DNA of 64,000 nt from positions 806,001-870,000 of the forward strand of contig JAHDVF020001468.1 in the NCBI GenBank assembly GCA_022606425.2. Reading direction: 5' to 3'. Positions 10,188 through 20,965 of this stretch are shown here, in pieces (within the stretch, counting starts at the first letter, position 1; every line of letters begins with the position of its first letter). This DNA is from Lepidostoma basale (taxonomy: Eukaryota > Arthropoda > Insecta > Trichoptera > Lepidostomatidae). A program made the translations under genes and the position numbers. The notes beneath the pieces were generated by a model. That model saw nothing but the letters and a program-made list of their open reading frames with translations. It made no database searches and had not been told where the DNA came from.

Positions 10188-10587
10188 TAACAGGCCTGAC
10201 ACAAGTTTTGTAAATTCAAACCTTGCTATCTATGAGCATGTGCTTGTTCCTCCGTATTGTGTAATTTAAGCAACTTAAAAAAAGTTGTTTAGTGAAATAA
10301 TTGTATAATCTTTAATTTTTTATGTGTAATCGTCTCCCAAACGACTTCGGCAACTCGCTTGTAAAGTATTCGTAAAAATCAAAATCTTTTTATCGTGACT
10401 TGGATCCGTACAAGTATTTATCTGCGCTCTTGTTAGCCGATTATCTTATCTGAAAATCCACTACAATGATATAAGCGCCTGTTTTTTGTACAAGAGAAGG
10501 AACACTTAGTTTTACTGGAAATGCATTGTTTATTTTTATGAATTTTAAAGATTGAGACATACAGTTACAACAACAACAACAACAACA

Positions 10588-11087
10588 AACCATCACGCCC
10601 TTTCCCCGCAGGGGTAGGCAGAGAGAATGGACCGCCACACTACTCTATCCTGACATACCCCTCTAGCTTCCTCCACATTCATACAGCGAGTCATACACGC
10701 ACGTCGATTCTTCCGGCTTCTGACATGACCAACCTTTAATATTTGATTAATTTGGTCATGCCATGTTTTCCTCGGTCTACCTCAACTCCTTACTCCATTT
10801 ACATCGTTAACGCATGCTTTTTTAACCATTCTTTCTTCACCCATGCCCTCCATATGTCCGAACCAACGCAGCGATCCTTTCATAATTTTGTTCATAATAC
10901 CTTCTATCGCTCTTCATTCCCTCCTAATATCAGCATTCGAGATTCTATCGTACATCGTTCTACCACACATATGTCTAAGGGACCTCATCTCTACCGCATT
11001 TATTCTGCTCTCATCTTTCTTCTGCCAGTTCCATGCTTCGTTTCCATACTTAAGGGTTAGGACCAGAACTCCATTGTGAACGACTTA
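10588..11087 (-). pseudogene. TTAG-tail non-LTR retroelement fragment
   Basis: Minus-strand C-terminal region equivalent to NWQKKDESRINAVEMRSLRR, the ISNADI and WFGHMEGMGEERMV blocks, and ACMTRCMNVEEAR. It ends at gcgtgatggttt at 10588, where the tail is a GTT repeat instead of TTAG. Very similar to 48377-48930; several frameshifts and stops. Confidence 0.75.
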
Positions 11088-11264
11088 CAGTTAATATTCA
11101 ATTTGTACTTTCGATAGAGGATCGTAGCATACGAGGATTTAAAAAATATTTTTTAACAGTAGTTACTTTACTCCGAAGAATCGTGAAAGTGACAATAAGT
11201 GTCGTGTTATTACAAAGTGCATTTCAAATGATGAAAACAAAAATGATTTTGTAATGTATATTTA

Positions 11265-11375
11265 GTTTTAATCCACTTGTTATTTCGGCCGCCATCTTCT
11301 ATCTAGCCAAAAGATGGCAACGAGCCGCCGAAACCGGTCGAAATTAAATAACAAGTGGATTAAAACTAAATAAAT
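11265..11375. repeat. Fold-back with hammerhead-like arms (family A)
   Basis: Inverted arms ttttaatccacttgttattt and aaataacaagtggattaaaa surround 11279-11339. The right arm reads AAGATGGCAACGAGCCGCCG then AAACCGGTC; stem II can partly form. The 5' half of the core is CAAAAGA rather than CTGAAGA, and the left arm is shorter. Probably dead. Confidence 0.55.
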
Positions 11376-11780
11376 ATGTATTGTATTATAACAGCATTAT
11401 TATTAATTTTAATTATGTTCATTATTTCCAATAAACTTGAAATTATTTACAATAAATCTATACGTTCCCCGTAGTTATAGTATAGGCATATATTATTTTA
11501 TGCCCCGAATTGCCGCACAGAGGCCCTTCGAAGTTCTCCTGTGTTGAAAGCGATTCGTCTTTTATATAAGGTTGCAAAATAGATAGACCTATTTGAATGC
11601 AATTATGGCGAATTCGTAAATACCCTTACGATAAAGGCAGCAAGCAAATAACTGGCTTTTCCTATTCATAAGGTTCTATGTATATTTCCTTTGATATTAT
11701 TTTTTTCACCCTTTAAATCGATTTGGCTCGCGCTGTAATGATGTAAGGAGTTTTTAAACAAAATAATAATAATAAATAGA
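11376..11780. other. Unassigned AT-rich stretch
   Basis: No supported gene or repeat beyond an AAT run at 11763-11775. Confidence 0.3.
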
Positions 11781-11945
11781 CAACCTTCGTCTTCTAGACC
11801 TTCGTCTATGACTGTCACTCCGAAGGTCCTGGGTTCGATTTCCGATGGCAGTGTGATTATCACTCTGTCTTTGCTCTGGTGTAAAATTCATGTGATGATA
11901 AAATGACGATATACTCGTATTAGATACTTATCACAGGTCGTGAGA
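11781..11945 (+). repeat. tRNA-derived SINE (copy 2)
   Basis: Plus-strand copy: B-box-like gggttcgatttcc at 11830-11843, then cagtgtgattatcactctgt, tctttgctctggtgtaaaat and the gatgataaaatgacgata block. The A-box part is eroded. Confidence 0.7.
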
Positions 11946-12514
11946 TTCAATTAAAAAAAATCAATTAAAGGTATTATTTTGAAGGTACATTTCTAAATGA
12001 TTTTAAAACTCAAATGAAGTCGAATATAAAAGTTTTTATCGTTTCCTGTGTTCAAATGAAATGTGGTTTGTTCAGAAAATAATTTGAATGTATGTTTCAT
12101 ACGTTTAAATGGAAAAATTTGTGTATGTATGCTTATGTACGTAATACGTAATGTGTACAGTTCTTTTGTCTACATGTGATTTATAAACATTGATTGCAGA
12201 GAGAGATAAGCGGTCAGAGAGGTCTATTAACATACAAATGTATAATGTCATATGACAGCAAAATTAAATGAAAATTTCTAGTGATTATTTAATTTATTAT
12301 TGGATTAATATTAAATATTTGGATTGGATTAATATTATTGGATTGATATTATTGGATTAATATTAAATATTTATTAATATTAAATAAATATAAATGATGT
12401 GATCACTTAATTCTCAACGATAAGACTCGGTTGGAAAGATAAAAAATGAAAGTGAAATAAACATTTTGTAATAATAATAAAAATAGTTATGGCTGTAGTT
12501 TTTTTAATGTTTAA
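11946..12514. other. AT-rich stretch with short tandem ATTGGATTAATATT units
   Basis: 12295-12395 repeats ttggattaatatt and taatattaaatattt several times. Nothing coding was recognised. Confidence 0.45.
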
Positions 12515-12890
12515 TATTCTTATTATCTTTCTTCTTCCTTGTTGTAGACCTATGTGGTCTCTTCTCCAGAGTGTTGCTCCTCCTGTGAGGTAGATTCCCA
12601 GCTGTCCTTCCATCTTTTAGGAGGTCGTCCACGAGGATGAGTCCCATGAGGCTGATTATGCAATGCAATATAGGGGGGTCTGGTGGTGTCCATTCTTTGA
12701 GCATGACCGTACCAGTCCCTATTTCGCTGTCTTCTCCATCTTATAATATTCTCAACCTCACATATCTCTCTTATTATGGTGTTCCTTACGCGATCTCTCA
12801 GTGTCTTGCCTGCTATCGTCATCAGTGTCTTCATTTCGGAAGTCCTCAAAACTTGTTTGGTCCTTACTGTGTCCATAAATTATGTCCATA
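12515..12890 (-). pseudogene. Non-LTR retroelement C-terminus, GAA tail (fourth subfamily)
   Basis: Minus-strand open frame 12876-12550: DTVRTKQVLRTSEMKTLMTI, AGKTLRDRVRNTIIREICEV, WYGHAQRMD, then GRPPKRWKDSWESTS. The layout is the domain after the reverse transcriptase; the tail is GAAGAA-rich (12530-12540). Close relatives are 24900-25245 (plus), 22290-22560 (minus, degenerate) and 50540-50885 (minus). The conserved MKTL-TIAGKTLRDRVRN block marks this subfamily. Confidence 0.8.
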
Positions 12891-13014
12891 AATGTCCATA
12901 AATTAAAAATATATATATTTATTAAAAATTATTTTTAATTAATTAAAAAAAAAACGTATTATCAAATAGGTAGGTACCTTAAAAATATTTTAAATTTAAA
13001 CACTAGCATAATAA

Positions 13015-13436
13015 TTATTTTGCCGACCCTTATGTATGGAAGTGAAGAATGCAATGTCAAATGAAGGATGAAAGTAGAATAAATGGAGTAGAAATGAGAT
13101 CTCTAAGACGAATGTATGGTAAATCTAAATATGATAGAGTGTCAAATGCAAGTGTAATTAGTGAATGCGGAGCGAATGAAAGTGTTATGAACAAAATAAT
13201 GAAAAGGTCGTTAAGATGGTTTGCACACATGGAAAGAATGAGTGAAGACAGAATGGTGAAGAAGGTATATGTAAACGACGGTTATAAAATCAAATATTAA
13301 ATGTCGGTCACCTGGCAAGATGTATGAATGTAGAGGAAACGAGTGAAGCATGTCAGGGCAGAACAGTGTGGCGTTCCATTCTTTCTGTCTACCCCTCCGG
13401 GGAGACGGCGCGGCGTGATGGTTAGTTAGTTAGTTA
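13015..13436 (+). pseudogene. TTAG-tail non-LTR retroelement fragment
   Basis: Plus strand: ESRINGVEMRSLRRMYGKSK, VSNASVISECGANESVMNKI, RWFAHMERMSEDRMVKKVYV. An internal deletion after VND then joins directly to KIKY and, out of frame, to the distal block that includes the conserved C-M-N-V-E-E-T region. It ends ggcgtgatggttagttagtt at 13415-13435. A non-functional copy. Confidence 0.8.
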
Positions 13437-14144
13437 GTAAGCAAAATTATTCGTTATCAGTCAAACCAATGTCATGATTATCATATTTTTATTTATTTAT
13501 TTAAATAATTGTATCTTATTATACTCATTCGTAATTAAATGATACTAATGTGTTTCAGAATAAATTAATAAATCAAAGTTCGTTTTATAATGAAATATAA
13601 AACGCATGTACCAAGACGTTGTGTCATATTACAAACGATTATATAAATATGCACAAAGTGTCACATATGTGGACGTTCATATTTTTATAATTATTCTTTT
13701 TTTCAATTAGGGAGGGAACGGAACCCCAGCTAAAAAAATAATAGCATTCCATTTTCATTACTTAGTAATATAAAGATCTCATCAGTTTAATTATATTTTA
13801 ATAACAATTGACAATACGTTTACGTGAACAGTTTGAACATTTATTATTACAATTGACAATGCATTTGTCATGCGAATAGTTAAAATAAAGATTTGTTATT
13901 TAAAACCATTAAATTAACCACGCCTTAGGGTTCGGGTCTAGACAGTTCTTATTAAAGTGCCATTTTGTTAGAGCAACCTAGATTGTAGTGTTGTAATTAA
14001 AATACTATTAATTGTGCCCAAAATTCAATACAGCTCTGCTTCTGCATGTATAATCAGTGCCGGATCAGCCATATATAAGGTATCTCAAAAGAAAGTTTAT
14101 GTTTGTTTCCCTTACTGCGTTAACGAAACGAATCCGAGGGACGC

Positions 14145-14410
14145 GGGGGATTTGACCCTTGGGAATTTAGTCGCTATGGAGCATTTCACGGGAGCGGACC
14201 GCGCGTTGTGCGTGCGAGAATTTTACAAAAACAGTGATACGGCAACTGATTTTCACCATTTAAAATATGCGCCAAGCATACCTATCATTCGAAAATATGT
14301 CAAAAAGTTTAAATCACTGGAAAAACCCAAAATCCGGGCGGCCAAGATCATCATGAACGGTGGAGAGGAAACGTGGAGAGTGATTTTTTGGCTGTCGATT
14401 CTCAGTTAGC
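14145..14410 (+). pseudogene. Mariner-type transposase N-terminal helix-turn-helix fragment
   Basis: Plus frame 14178 onward reads MEHFTGADRALCVREFYKNS, then IIRKYVKKF. This matches the N-terminal helix-turn-helix (DUF4817-like) of insect mariner-family transposases, which recognises the terminal repeats. After LEKPK the frame shifts: the next frame gives NPGGQDHHERWRGNVES, recalling the linker that follows the domain. No catalytic part is present. Confidence 0.55.
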
Positions 14411-14725
14411 CGAGCTCTTTAAGCTCTTTAAGAAAATTTAGAAGGAAAGTTAGCCGAGCTCTTAAGAAATTTTACTGTTCGACTAAATGAGTGCCGCGAG
14501 CGCGAGGGTTTACATTTGAACGATATTATTTTTAAGAAGTAAATTCACAAATTGTTTACTTTAATAATTAATTTTTATTTTCGATAAATGGCTTACTTAC
14601 CCTACAAATTGAGACACTTTGTAGCAGAAGTAGCAAGTGATACGAGCCCGCGTGTTTTTTATTAATTTTGAAATTTTTAAATTTTGAAAATTTATAAATT
14701 ATTAGTTATTTTTTCTCATTAGAGC

Positions 14726-14850
14726 ACAGACGCAATGTATGAATGTTGAGGAAGCGAGAAAAATTTGCCAGGAAAGATCATTGTGGCGGTACATTATTTC
14801 TGTCTACTCCTTCGGCGAGACGGCGTGATGGTTAGTTAGTTAGTAAAAGT
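14726..14850 (+). pseudogene. TTAG-tail retroelement 3' end
   Basis: acgcaatgtatgaatgttga to gcgtgatggttagttag: the last 35 or so codons (CMNVEEARKICQERSLWR) and tail of the family, inserted in the hAT relic. Confidence 0.75.
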
Positions 14851-14904
14851 TGTGTTATATTATCATAAAAGTTATTTTTATACGAGTATTATTATGATAA
14901 TTTT

Positions 14905-15000
14905 TGTAATAAGTTTTGTATGCAAAACCCAGGGTGTATGCAAAACCATGTAATAAGTTTTGTATGCAAAACCATGTAATAAGTTTTGTATGCAAAACCC
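14905..15000. repeat. Short tandem repeat, about 32-bp unit
   Basis: aataagttttgtatgcaaaa recurs three times (14909, 14951, 14978) with short spacers reading cccagggtg or ccatgt. Confidence 0.8.
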
Positions 15001-15305
15001 AGGGCCTCTTGGAAAAAATTGCTAGAGGCCCCGCTCTGCCTTAATCCGGTACTGCGTACAATAGTTTTATAATTCAGCTGCTATCATTAAAATTATTTCT
15101 CTCACAATTATCATTTATTGCTTAAACGAGTCAAGCAAGTTCATGCATATCGCGTTGAAATGACCAAATACATCGTCTGTTTTAGTTTCATTCCTAGAAG
15201 TTGGTTTGCAGCAAAGTCTATGAATTTATTTTGCTGGTTCTTGGGATGCGGCTTGGGCGATTAATGTGGTAGTTTCCCGTTGCTTTCTACATTTGTACAC
15301 TGCAG

Positions 15306-15440
15306 GTCCAATTACTGTATAAAACTTTGTAGCTTTTGATTTTCGTTACACGTGATAGTCTATCACCATTCGAAATCGAACCCGGGATCTTCGTTGCGAT
15401 AGTCATAGCTGTTGCCACTCTGCCATTAAAGCCGTCGATA
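15306..15440 (-). repeat. tRNA-derived SINE (copy 3)
   Basis: Minus strand: the B-box region is plus gaaatcgaacccggg at 15372; head tgttgccactctgcc near 15411-15425; tail ccaattactgtataaa near 15310. Confidence 0.7.
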
Positions 15441-15513
15441 ATACGAGTACATTATATGTTGGAAATTATTTCAAGCAAAATATTGTTATAAATGCGTTCT
15501 ACAATATTAGTGT

Positions 15514-16145
15514 ATTTTTAAATTGCAGTGCATTATAGTCATGTATACATTATAGTCATATATACATATAGTCATGTATACAGGTATCTGTAGCTTTTTA
15601 GTCTTAATTGCCATCATTTGGGGTCGGCCCCCACTTAAACGCAGTTTCCGCACAATTCGATTTGGGATTCATAGTCCAACACTCCACGCCATATAGCATA
15701 GCAGGTACTGCAAATAACATCCCCATAGAAATATTTTTATTACAATTTAAACGGAAAGTCCAAATAACGGGCGACCGCAACTACGGTGGAAGTATGATCT
15801 GAACAGACACGTCGGAATAACCTGGATGCAGTCTATACAAGACAGAGTGACATGGAAGCGAATGGAGGAGGCCTTTGTCCAGGAGTGGACGGGAATAGGT
15901 TGAGGAAGAAAAAGAAGAAGTAGATAAACACTATTGCTTAGGCATGTGTAAATTACTTCATTTGCTATTTATTAATTAAAGTAATTTTTAAATTGCAGTG
16001 CATTATAGTCATGTATACATTATAGTCATATATACATATAGTCATGTATACAGGTATCTGTCGCTTTTTAGTCTTAATTGCCATCGTTTGGGGTCGGCCC
16101 CCACTTAAACGCAGTTTCAGCACAATTCGATTTGGGATTCATAGT
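15514..16145. repeat. 162-bp direct repeat separated by 308 bp
   Basis: 15514-15675 recurs at 15984-16145 with a constant offset of 470 and only a handful of substitutions (e.g. tgtagc/tgtcgc, ccatcat/ccatcgt). It includes catgtatacattatagtcat and ggggtcggcccccactt. Between the copies lies a plus-strand retroelement tail. Each unit ends at gggattcatagt. Confidence 0.9.
15765..15925 (+). pseudogene. RTE-type C-terminus with GAA tail
   Basis: Plus strand near 15777-15900: YDLNRHVGITWMQSIQDRVT then WKRMEEAFVQEWTGIG and a stop, followed by gaggaagaaaaagaagaag. This is the last 45 or so codons of the RTE-type family, inserted between the two direct-repeat copies. Confidence 0.7.
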
Positions 16146-16419
16146 TTTTACTGTTTTGGTGTTAAAATTATGTAAGTTTTTTCGTTTATGAAAAGAATTT
16201 TGACAGGTGTAAAAATAAAATTTTCATTTGTTCCAATGACAATTTGAATAAATTTTTCAATAATATTTTTAAGTTCTTGCTGGTGTTGGATTGTTTTAAG
16301 TGCCTAATTACAGTAAATAAATAAAAAACAGTGGATAACGTGGAATAAAAATTAAATAAACACAAATGTCCGGATCGTCCAGCTGACGACAAGTGCACCA
16401 TCTAAAAGAACATTATGTG

Positions 16420-16690
16420 TTAAATTATTTTTCTATGTTATTCCATTTTATATCATTGTATTTCAGATAATTTGTTTTAGATTTATTATGTAGACGTTGA
16501 ACGATCGAAGTGTGCGCCGGAGATGCCTTTTGGTGGCGATGAGGTTCGCAACCCATCACACAGCGTCTCTCGCGATGGCGAAAAGAGAAGGATGGAGTGC
16601 CGCATCGATTAAAGTGTGGCAGTCCATTCTTTCTGCCTACCCTTTCGGGGAGACGGCGTGATGGTTAGTTAGTTAGTTAGTTAGTTAATT
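16420..16690 (+). repeat. SINE-like element sharing the TTAG LINE tail (copy 1)
   Basis: AT-rich leader (ttccattttatatcattgta), then ttgaacgatcgaagtgtgcg, a hairpin-forming cgccggagatgcc/gcgtctctcgcg block with a B-box-like gaggttcgcaaccc, then gtgtggcagtccattctttc, ctgcctaccctttcgggg and gacggcgtgatggttag repeats. The last 70 bases equal the 3' end of the TTAG LINE (coding WQSILSAYPFGETA there). Other copies: 38365, 41205, 58596. Confidence 0.75.
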
Positions 16691-16774
16691 CAAGTCTATA
16701 ATACTCATGCTATTTTGTATAGTTTTTATTACTCGTGAAATATCACGCATTACTTACTTATTTTACTTAAACAG

Positions 16775-17015
16775 GCGTTGTCGTCCAACTTCTCCACGTA
16801 TTCTTGTCTTGTGCCTTTCGCATCCTATCGCCAGCAATTCTTCGAATGTCATCGGACCATCGTGTGGGGGGTTTCTTTTATCTTCGCGGAGTCTCCGCTC
16901 CACCACTCTTCAGTTCCATCTACCTATCATCAATCAATATGGCAACTTGTCCCGCAAATGACCATTTAAGGTGAGCTACCCTTTTGACGACATCTGTTAC
17001 TCCCGACCTTCTATG
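16775..17015 (-). pseudogene. RTE-type C-terminal fragment
   Basis: Minus strand: GVTDVVKRVAHLKWSFAGQV, then after stops PPTRWSDDIRRIAGDRMRKA and QDKNTWRSW. The order is as in 1-590. At least two stops in the middle section. Confidence 0.65.
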
Positions 17016-17074
17016 TACGATTGTTCATTATGAAGGGTATAAGGGTAACTCGTATTTCAGTATTTTTATCCGGT

Positions 17075-17400
17075 CGTCGGTGGTGCTATTGAAATTGACA
17101 ATCAGCTAATAGAAGAAGTCGACGAATACAAGTATCTCGGCCACAACATCTCACTTTCCAGAGATAATCAGACTGCCGAGCTTCAGAAGAGTATTAGTCT
17201 CGGGTGGGCGGCATATGGCAATCTGAAGAGTAATTTGATAGTAACATTACCCAATGTCTGAAACGCAAAATGTACGATCAACGCGTACTTCCAGTACTGA
17301 CATATGGAGCAGAAACGCTGACCCTCACCAAGTCAAGACCATAAGGAGACTCCGTGTAGCACAGAGGAAACACGAAAGAGCCGTGTTACATGTAAGACTC
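17075..17400 (+). pseudogene. Non-LTR element, region just after the reverse transcriptase
   Basis: Plus strand: GGAIEIDNQLIEEVDEYKYL, GHNISLSRDNQTAELQKSI, SLGWAAYGNLKS, then a frameshift into VLPVLTYGAETLTLT. VDEYKYLGHxI and SWAAYGKL are the conserved thumb-side region of insect RTE elements. It abuts the minus-strand fragment at 16775-17015, so two insertions of opposite orientation lie together. Confidence 0.7.
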
Positions 17401-17924
17401 TCACGCACTATAGTACCATAATGGACCGCTACATTGTTCTTTCCTGATATACTTTTCTCGATTGATCAAAATTCATAAATCTTGTCATACACGCTATAAA
17501 TGGTGAATACCGTATTTTTACTATTATGTTCATAAGCTTTCCAAAGCTTTCGGTCAATCTCCCTTCACGGTCAATAGATTCGAACCCGCTAAAGTTCAAT
17601 TACCCCCTGACTCACAAGACTGTGCTCTTTTACAGTTTACACAAGGTACCCGCGACCCCATACTTGGGGTGGATATCTAGGGGTTGATAAACTTATCATA
17701 ATGATTTTTTCAATACCACATCGCTGATGGAATATATACAAATCCTTACTTTCGTACGAAGCACTTAATTTATTGTGTGGCATTAATTATAAGTTAAAAC
17801 ATTTTTGTTTTGGTTTTACGGTACTTTATATTGTTTTATCGAATCTGTGTAAACACTGACAAAGCTCTGGCGGGAGGAAAGCCGGTTAGTTCAATAAAAC
17901 ATAATATATTGATGTAAAATAAAA

Positions 17925-18240
17925 TTAAAGTGTTTCTTGAACAATGATATAAAACTTCATATTAAATTGTTCCAAGAAACACTTTCCAATATTTCTGGAC
18001 CTACCCAAATAATTATCTGTTAAAAATGTATAAAGTCACATCAATTCTCGTTAATTACCATATTCTGCTCCATTTACTAGTGTAAATAAACTGCAAGGAG
18101 TTGAACTTTCGTCACATTTGGTATTGCCTTAGAACGGCGAAACATGTCATTCCCATAAAATATTATAAAACTTCTAGAAAACTGACGTTTACATTCGTAT
18201 TAATTAAAATAAAAGTGTTTTAAATTACTTTTAAAACATA
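17925..18240 (+). repeat. Hammerhead-like family F element
   Basis: gtttcttgaacaatgatata at 17932 and gttccaagaaacactttcca at 17968 form an inverted pair. At 18118-18148 the plus strand has TATTGCCTTAGAACGGCGAA then ACATGTC: stem II GCCTT...GGC, GAAAC, AT, GTC. The CTGATGA side is degenerate (GGTATT). The end attcgtattaatta is shared with 52915-53165 and 53190-53400. Confidence 0.5.
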
Positions 18241-18599
18241 TGTATACTCTTATTTTCTTACAAATTGTATCAAATATATAGATAACTGACTTTGTATTAT
18301 CGTGTTTGTGGTGTTTCTAAGATTCATTTATGTTTTTTTTCCACATGGCTAAATGTTTTTAAGGCCACATTTTTTATGTGCGGTTTTATTATGTTCATGA
18401 TTTTAATCGCTGTTTTTGATCATTAATTTTTCAAATCTATAATCTATCAAAATTAAAAAAACAATTATTCATTTCCTGTTAATAGTAGAAAAATCGTTCG
18501 CAATATACGAAAAAAAACAGGAAAGAATTGATAGCTACGCTCAAATAGTTAAATAATACTTATTCATCCGTATTAAATAGCCCTTCATAATAGAATTCT

Positions 18600-18985
18600 G
18601 GTATGGAAGCGATGCATAAAACTGCACAAGAAGGATTAAGGCTGAATTAATAGAGATGACGTATGCGCAATTAAATAATGTATGTTAGAATTTCAAATGC
18701 TGATATCAGAAAGGAATGTAGAGCATAAAGTATTTTGAACAAAATATGAAAGGAACACTCAGATGGTTTCGATATATGGAGCGCATGGATGAAGAAGTAA
18801 GGGTTAAAAAAATATACGTTAACGATGTGAATGGATTACGGAGGAAGACCGAGAAAATATGACATGATCAAATTAATCAAATTTTAAATGTTAGAAATCG
18901 GAAGAATCGACGTGCGAATATGAATGTGGACGAATCTATAGGGACGTGTCTGGATAGAGAAGTGTGGCAGTTTTTTTTTCTCTGC
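18600..18985 (+). pseudogene. Degenerate TTAG-tail retroelement
   Basis: Plus-strand remnants: ggtatggaagcgatgcataa, the aatgctgatatcagaaagga block, agatggtttcgatatatgga, gaagaatcgacgtgcgaata and agtgtggcag. Many stops and indels; one of the oldest copies. Confidence 0.6.
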
Positions 18986-19009
18986 CTTGTGATGATTCGT
19001 TTGTTTGAT

Positions 19010-19720
19010 AAATGAAAAAATCATTTCGCTCAGGGAGCTATACGAAAATTTCAGTTTAGTAACGGGGAATTTTCTTTCTTTCTAAATTTCAGTAATTTTA
19101 AGGGGATTAGTTTGATAATTTTGAAATAATTATTAGAATAAGAAATATTAATTTACTTCTGAAATATGTACATACAAAAATGAAAATGTTAATTTTAAAC
19201 CTCATGTCATGAAAATCTCACAAGTTAGCATTTGAAATGATTTATCTATAAATAAAAAAACCTGTATCTAAATAAACTTCTAGATATTACAACATAAAAT
19301 TTTTATAAAGTGTAGTGCTCCAGGATAACCATACATTTTACATATTGATTTTAACTAAAACTAATCGACTTAAAAGTATCTTGTGTCACTACATATACAG
19401 TGAAAATATCGATTACTTTTGCATCTACTAATGTATGCACGAGAAACTAGCTGTCTTGAAAACATTGGGGTTTCAAGATTTTCCTTGAAGCATTTCCAAT
19501 ACGTGAATAATATATTACTTAATACATCCGATGGGAAATGACTAGTGAAAGTAGGTACTTATTATGTATGCGTACAAGAAAGGTACTAATAATATAATAT
19601 AACGACAGGTTTACTCTATTCTATATACCTTGGGTTTACTCTAAACCTGTATACCTCTTGTATCAAACAGTCGGAATTATTGCGGTAGGCTGTTTGAATT
19701 CTATGGACTAACTACCTACT
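19010..19720. other. Unassigned AT-rich stretch
   Basis: No gene. Short direct duplication ttggg/gtttactcta near 19610-19645. It leads into the GC-richer promoter-like segment at 19731. Confidence 0.35.
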
Positions 19721-19730
19721 GCTTTTGTCT

Positions 19731-19956
19731 TCAGTTGAATACGGGCCGGCGAGCGAGGCGAACGCGTCGTGCTCTCGAAGAGACAATAATTGAATGTTTT
19801 AGTTCAACAGTTTGACAGTAGCGATTAATTGTTATTATCTTTTTCAAGTGTTAAGTGGGACAATTAATTAATAAATATGGGATCAGACAGCATTAACAGT
19901 ACGACAGGCCCAGAGCACACACCGGCTAAGAAATTAAACAACGAAACATTTGGAGT
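19731..19956 (+). CDS. Candidate first exon C (5' leader plus 26 codons + 2 nt)
   Basis: TCAGTT at 19731 sits before an unusually GC-rich segment (acgggccggcgagcgaggcg) in otherwise AT-rich DNA, as at an arthropod promoter. The ATG at 19877 reads MGSDSINSTTGPEHTP then AKKLNNETFG, and GT|GTAAGT follows at 19957, a consensus splice donor, leaving phase 2. The polar N-terminus has no signal peptide. No similarity to the surrounding transposons. I do not recognise the protein. The same phase as the exon at 8849-8877 suggests alternative promoters of one plus-strand gene lying further right. Confidence 0.5.
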
Positions 19957-20057
19957 GTAAGTGTATTTTAAAAACAAATCAAACGCATTTTATTATCTGT
20001 CAAAACTGACCACATCCATGAAAATTTTGTATATTAAAAAAACTAACAAAACACTGA

Positions 20058-20088
20058 ATGATGAAGGGCTTCTGTGTCCGAAACATGT
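20058..20088 (+). ncRNA. Hammerhead-like core (family E variant)
   Basis: ATGATGA, hairpin GGGC...GTCC (one G-U), GAAAC, AT, GTT. CTGATGA has A in place of the first C. A minus-strand relative lies at 45942-45973. Confidence 0.5.
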
Positions 20089-20629
20089 TTATATTTAAAT
20101 TTTAATAAATTTAGTGTTGCTTACAAATTAGTAAACATTGTTCTAACTAATCATTTTTTATACATAATTAGAATTTACGATTACAAAGTCAACTTTTAGA
20201 TTTTTTTTTTAAATTTTACCATATTTTTACATATCTATTGTTCACGTGATAATACTTTTACAAATTTCAAAAAGTATGCTATAATTAAAAACATTAATAA
20301 TTAAAGTTTTTAATAGATCGAATGCATAGAAGTCTCTTATAAAAAATATGTTTTTCCACAAATATATATTTTTTAAAGACTCAAGCATCAAGACAATGGC
20401 AGAAGGCTGCAGAAACTAGTCGAATCTAGAAGAATAAGTGGAAAAAACATTTTTTATGAAGAAATTCGTTGTTGTTAATTTAAGGCTTCAATATTTATTA
20501 CCATATTTTTTGCACCATAAGACGCACTATTTTACTCAACCAAAAATTGGGGATCGTCTTATGGTCCAAAACCTTTTTTTATAATACGAATGAAAACTTA
20601 GGTTTTCTAGAAGTTTAATTATATTTTAT

Positions 20630-20668
20630 GGGGATCACATGTTTCGCTCCTCTAAGGCATTATCAAAT
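20630..20668 (-). ncRNA. Hammerhead-like core (family F)
   Basis: Minus strand: TTTGATAATGCC, AGAGGAGC, GAAAC, AT, GTG. The cleavage-site C is G and the core is TTGATAA, so inactive by sequence. The flanks gttttctagaagtttaatt match the family F units. Confidence 0.5.
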
Positions 20669-20869
20669 GTACACCTTTTTTTATTTATTAATGCGTCTTA
20701 TCGTCCGCTTTATACGGTATTTAATTTTGATGAAGACTAATATGTCATATTGTGTAACAACGTTTTATTATTATTAGCCATAGTATTGATTAGCCATGCT
20801 TTTGACAATTTTTTTTAAATGAATATTATCGAGGATTTTTAATATCCTCCAATACGAGAAGAAATTAGC

Positions 20870-20965
20870 TTATATTATGATGAAGGAATCTCATCATGTC
20901 CAATCCTAAGTCCCCTGCATCAGGAGCCAAACGCTCTGTCTCCTAGACTACCACCCGGTTCTGCA
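20870..20965. repeat. SINE-like head, related to 43870-43960
   Basis: gatgaaggaatctcatcatg then tccaatcctaagtcccctgc aligns with gaagaaggaatctggtcgtg then tccaggcttgaacccatgtc at 43876. On the minus strand the latter contains gggttcaagcctgg, a B-box-like motif. Confidence 0.4.

Larger units (their letters stand above)
14055..15054. mobile_element. hAT-like element, about 1.0 kb, invaded by other elements
   Basis: Left end CAGTGCCGGATCAGCC; right end read inward CAGTACCGGATTAAGGCAGA. Eight flanking bases, TGTATAAT at 14047-14054 and CGTACAAT at 15055-15062, match at six positions, as expected for an old hAT duplication. It contains a mariner-type helix-turn-helix relic, a TTAG-tail retroelement fragment and a short tandem repeat. 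No hAT transposase was recognised. Confidence 0.65.

Noticed and set aside
15514..16145. LTR retrotransposon with 162-bp LTRs
   Set aside because: No primer-binding site, polypurine tract or gag/pol; the repeats enclose a LINE tail and lack TG...CA ends.
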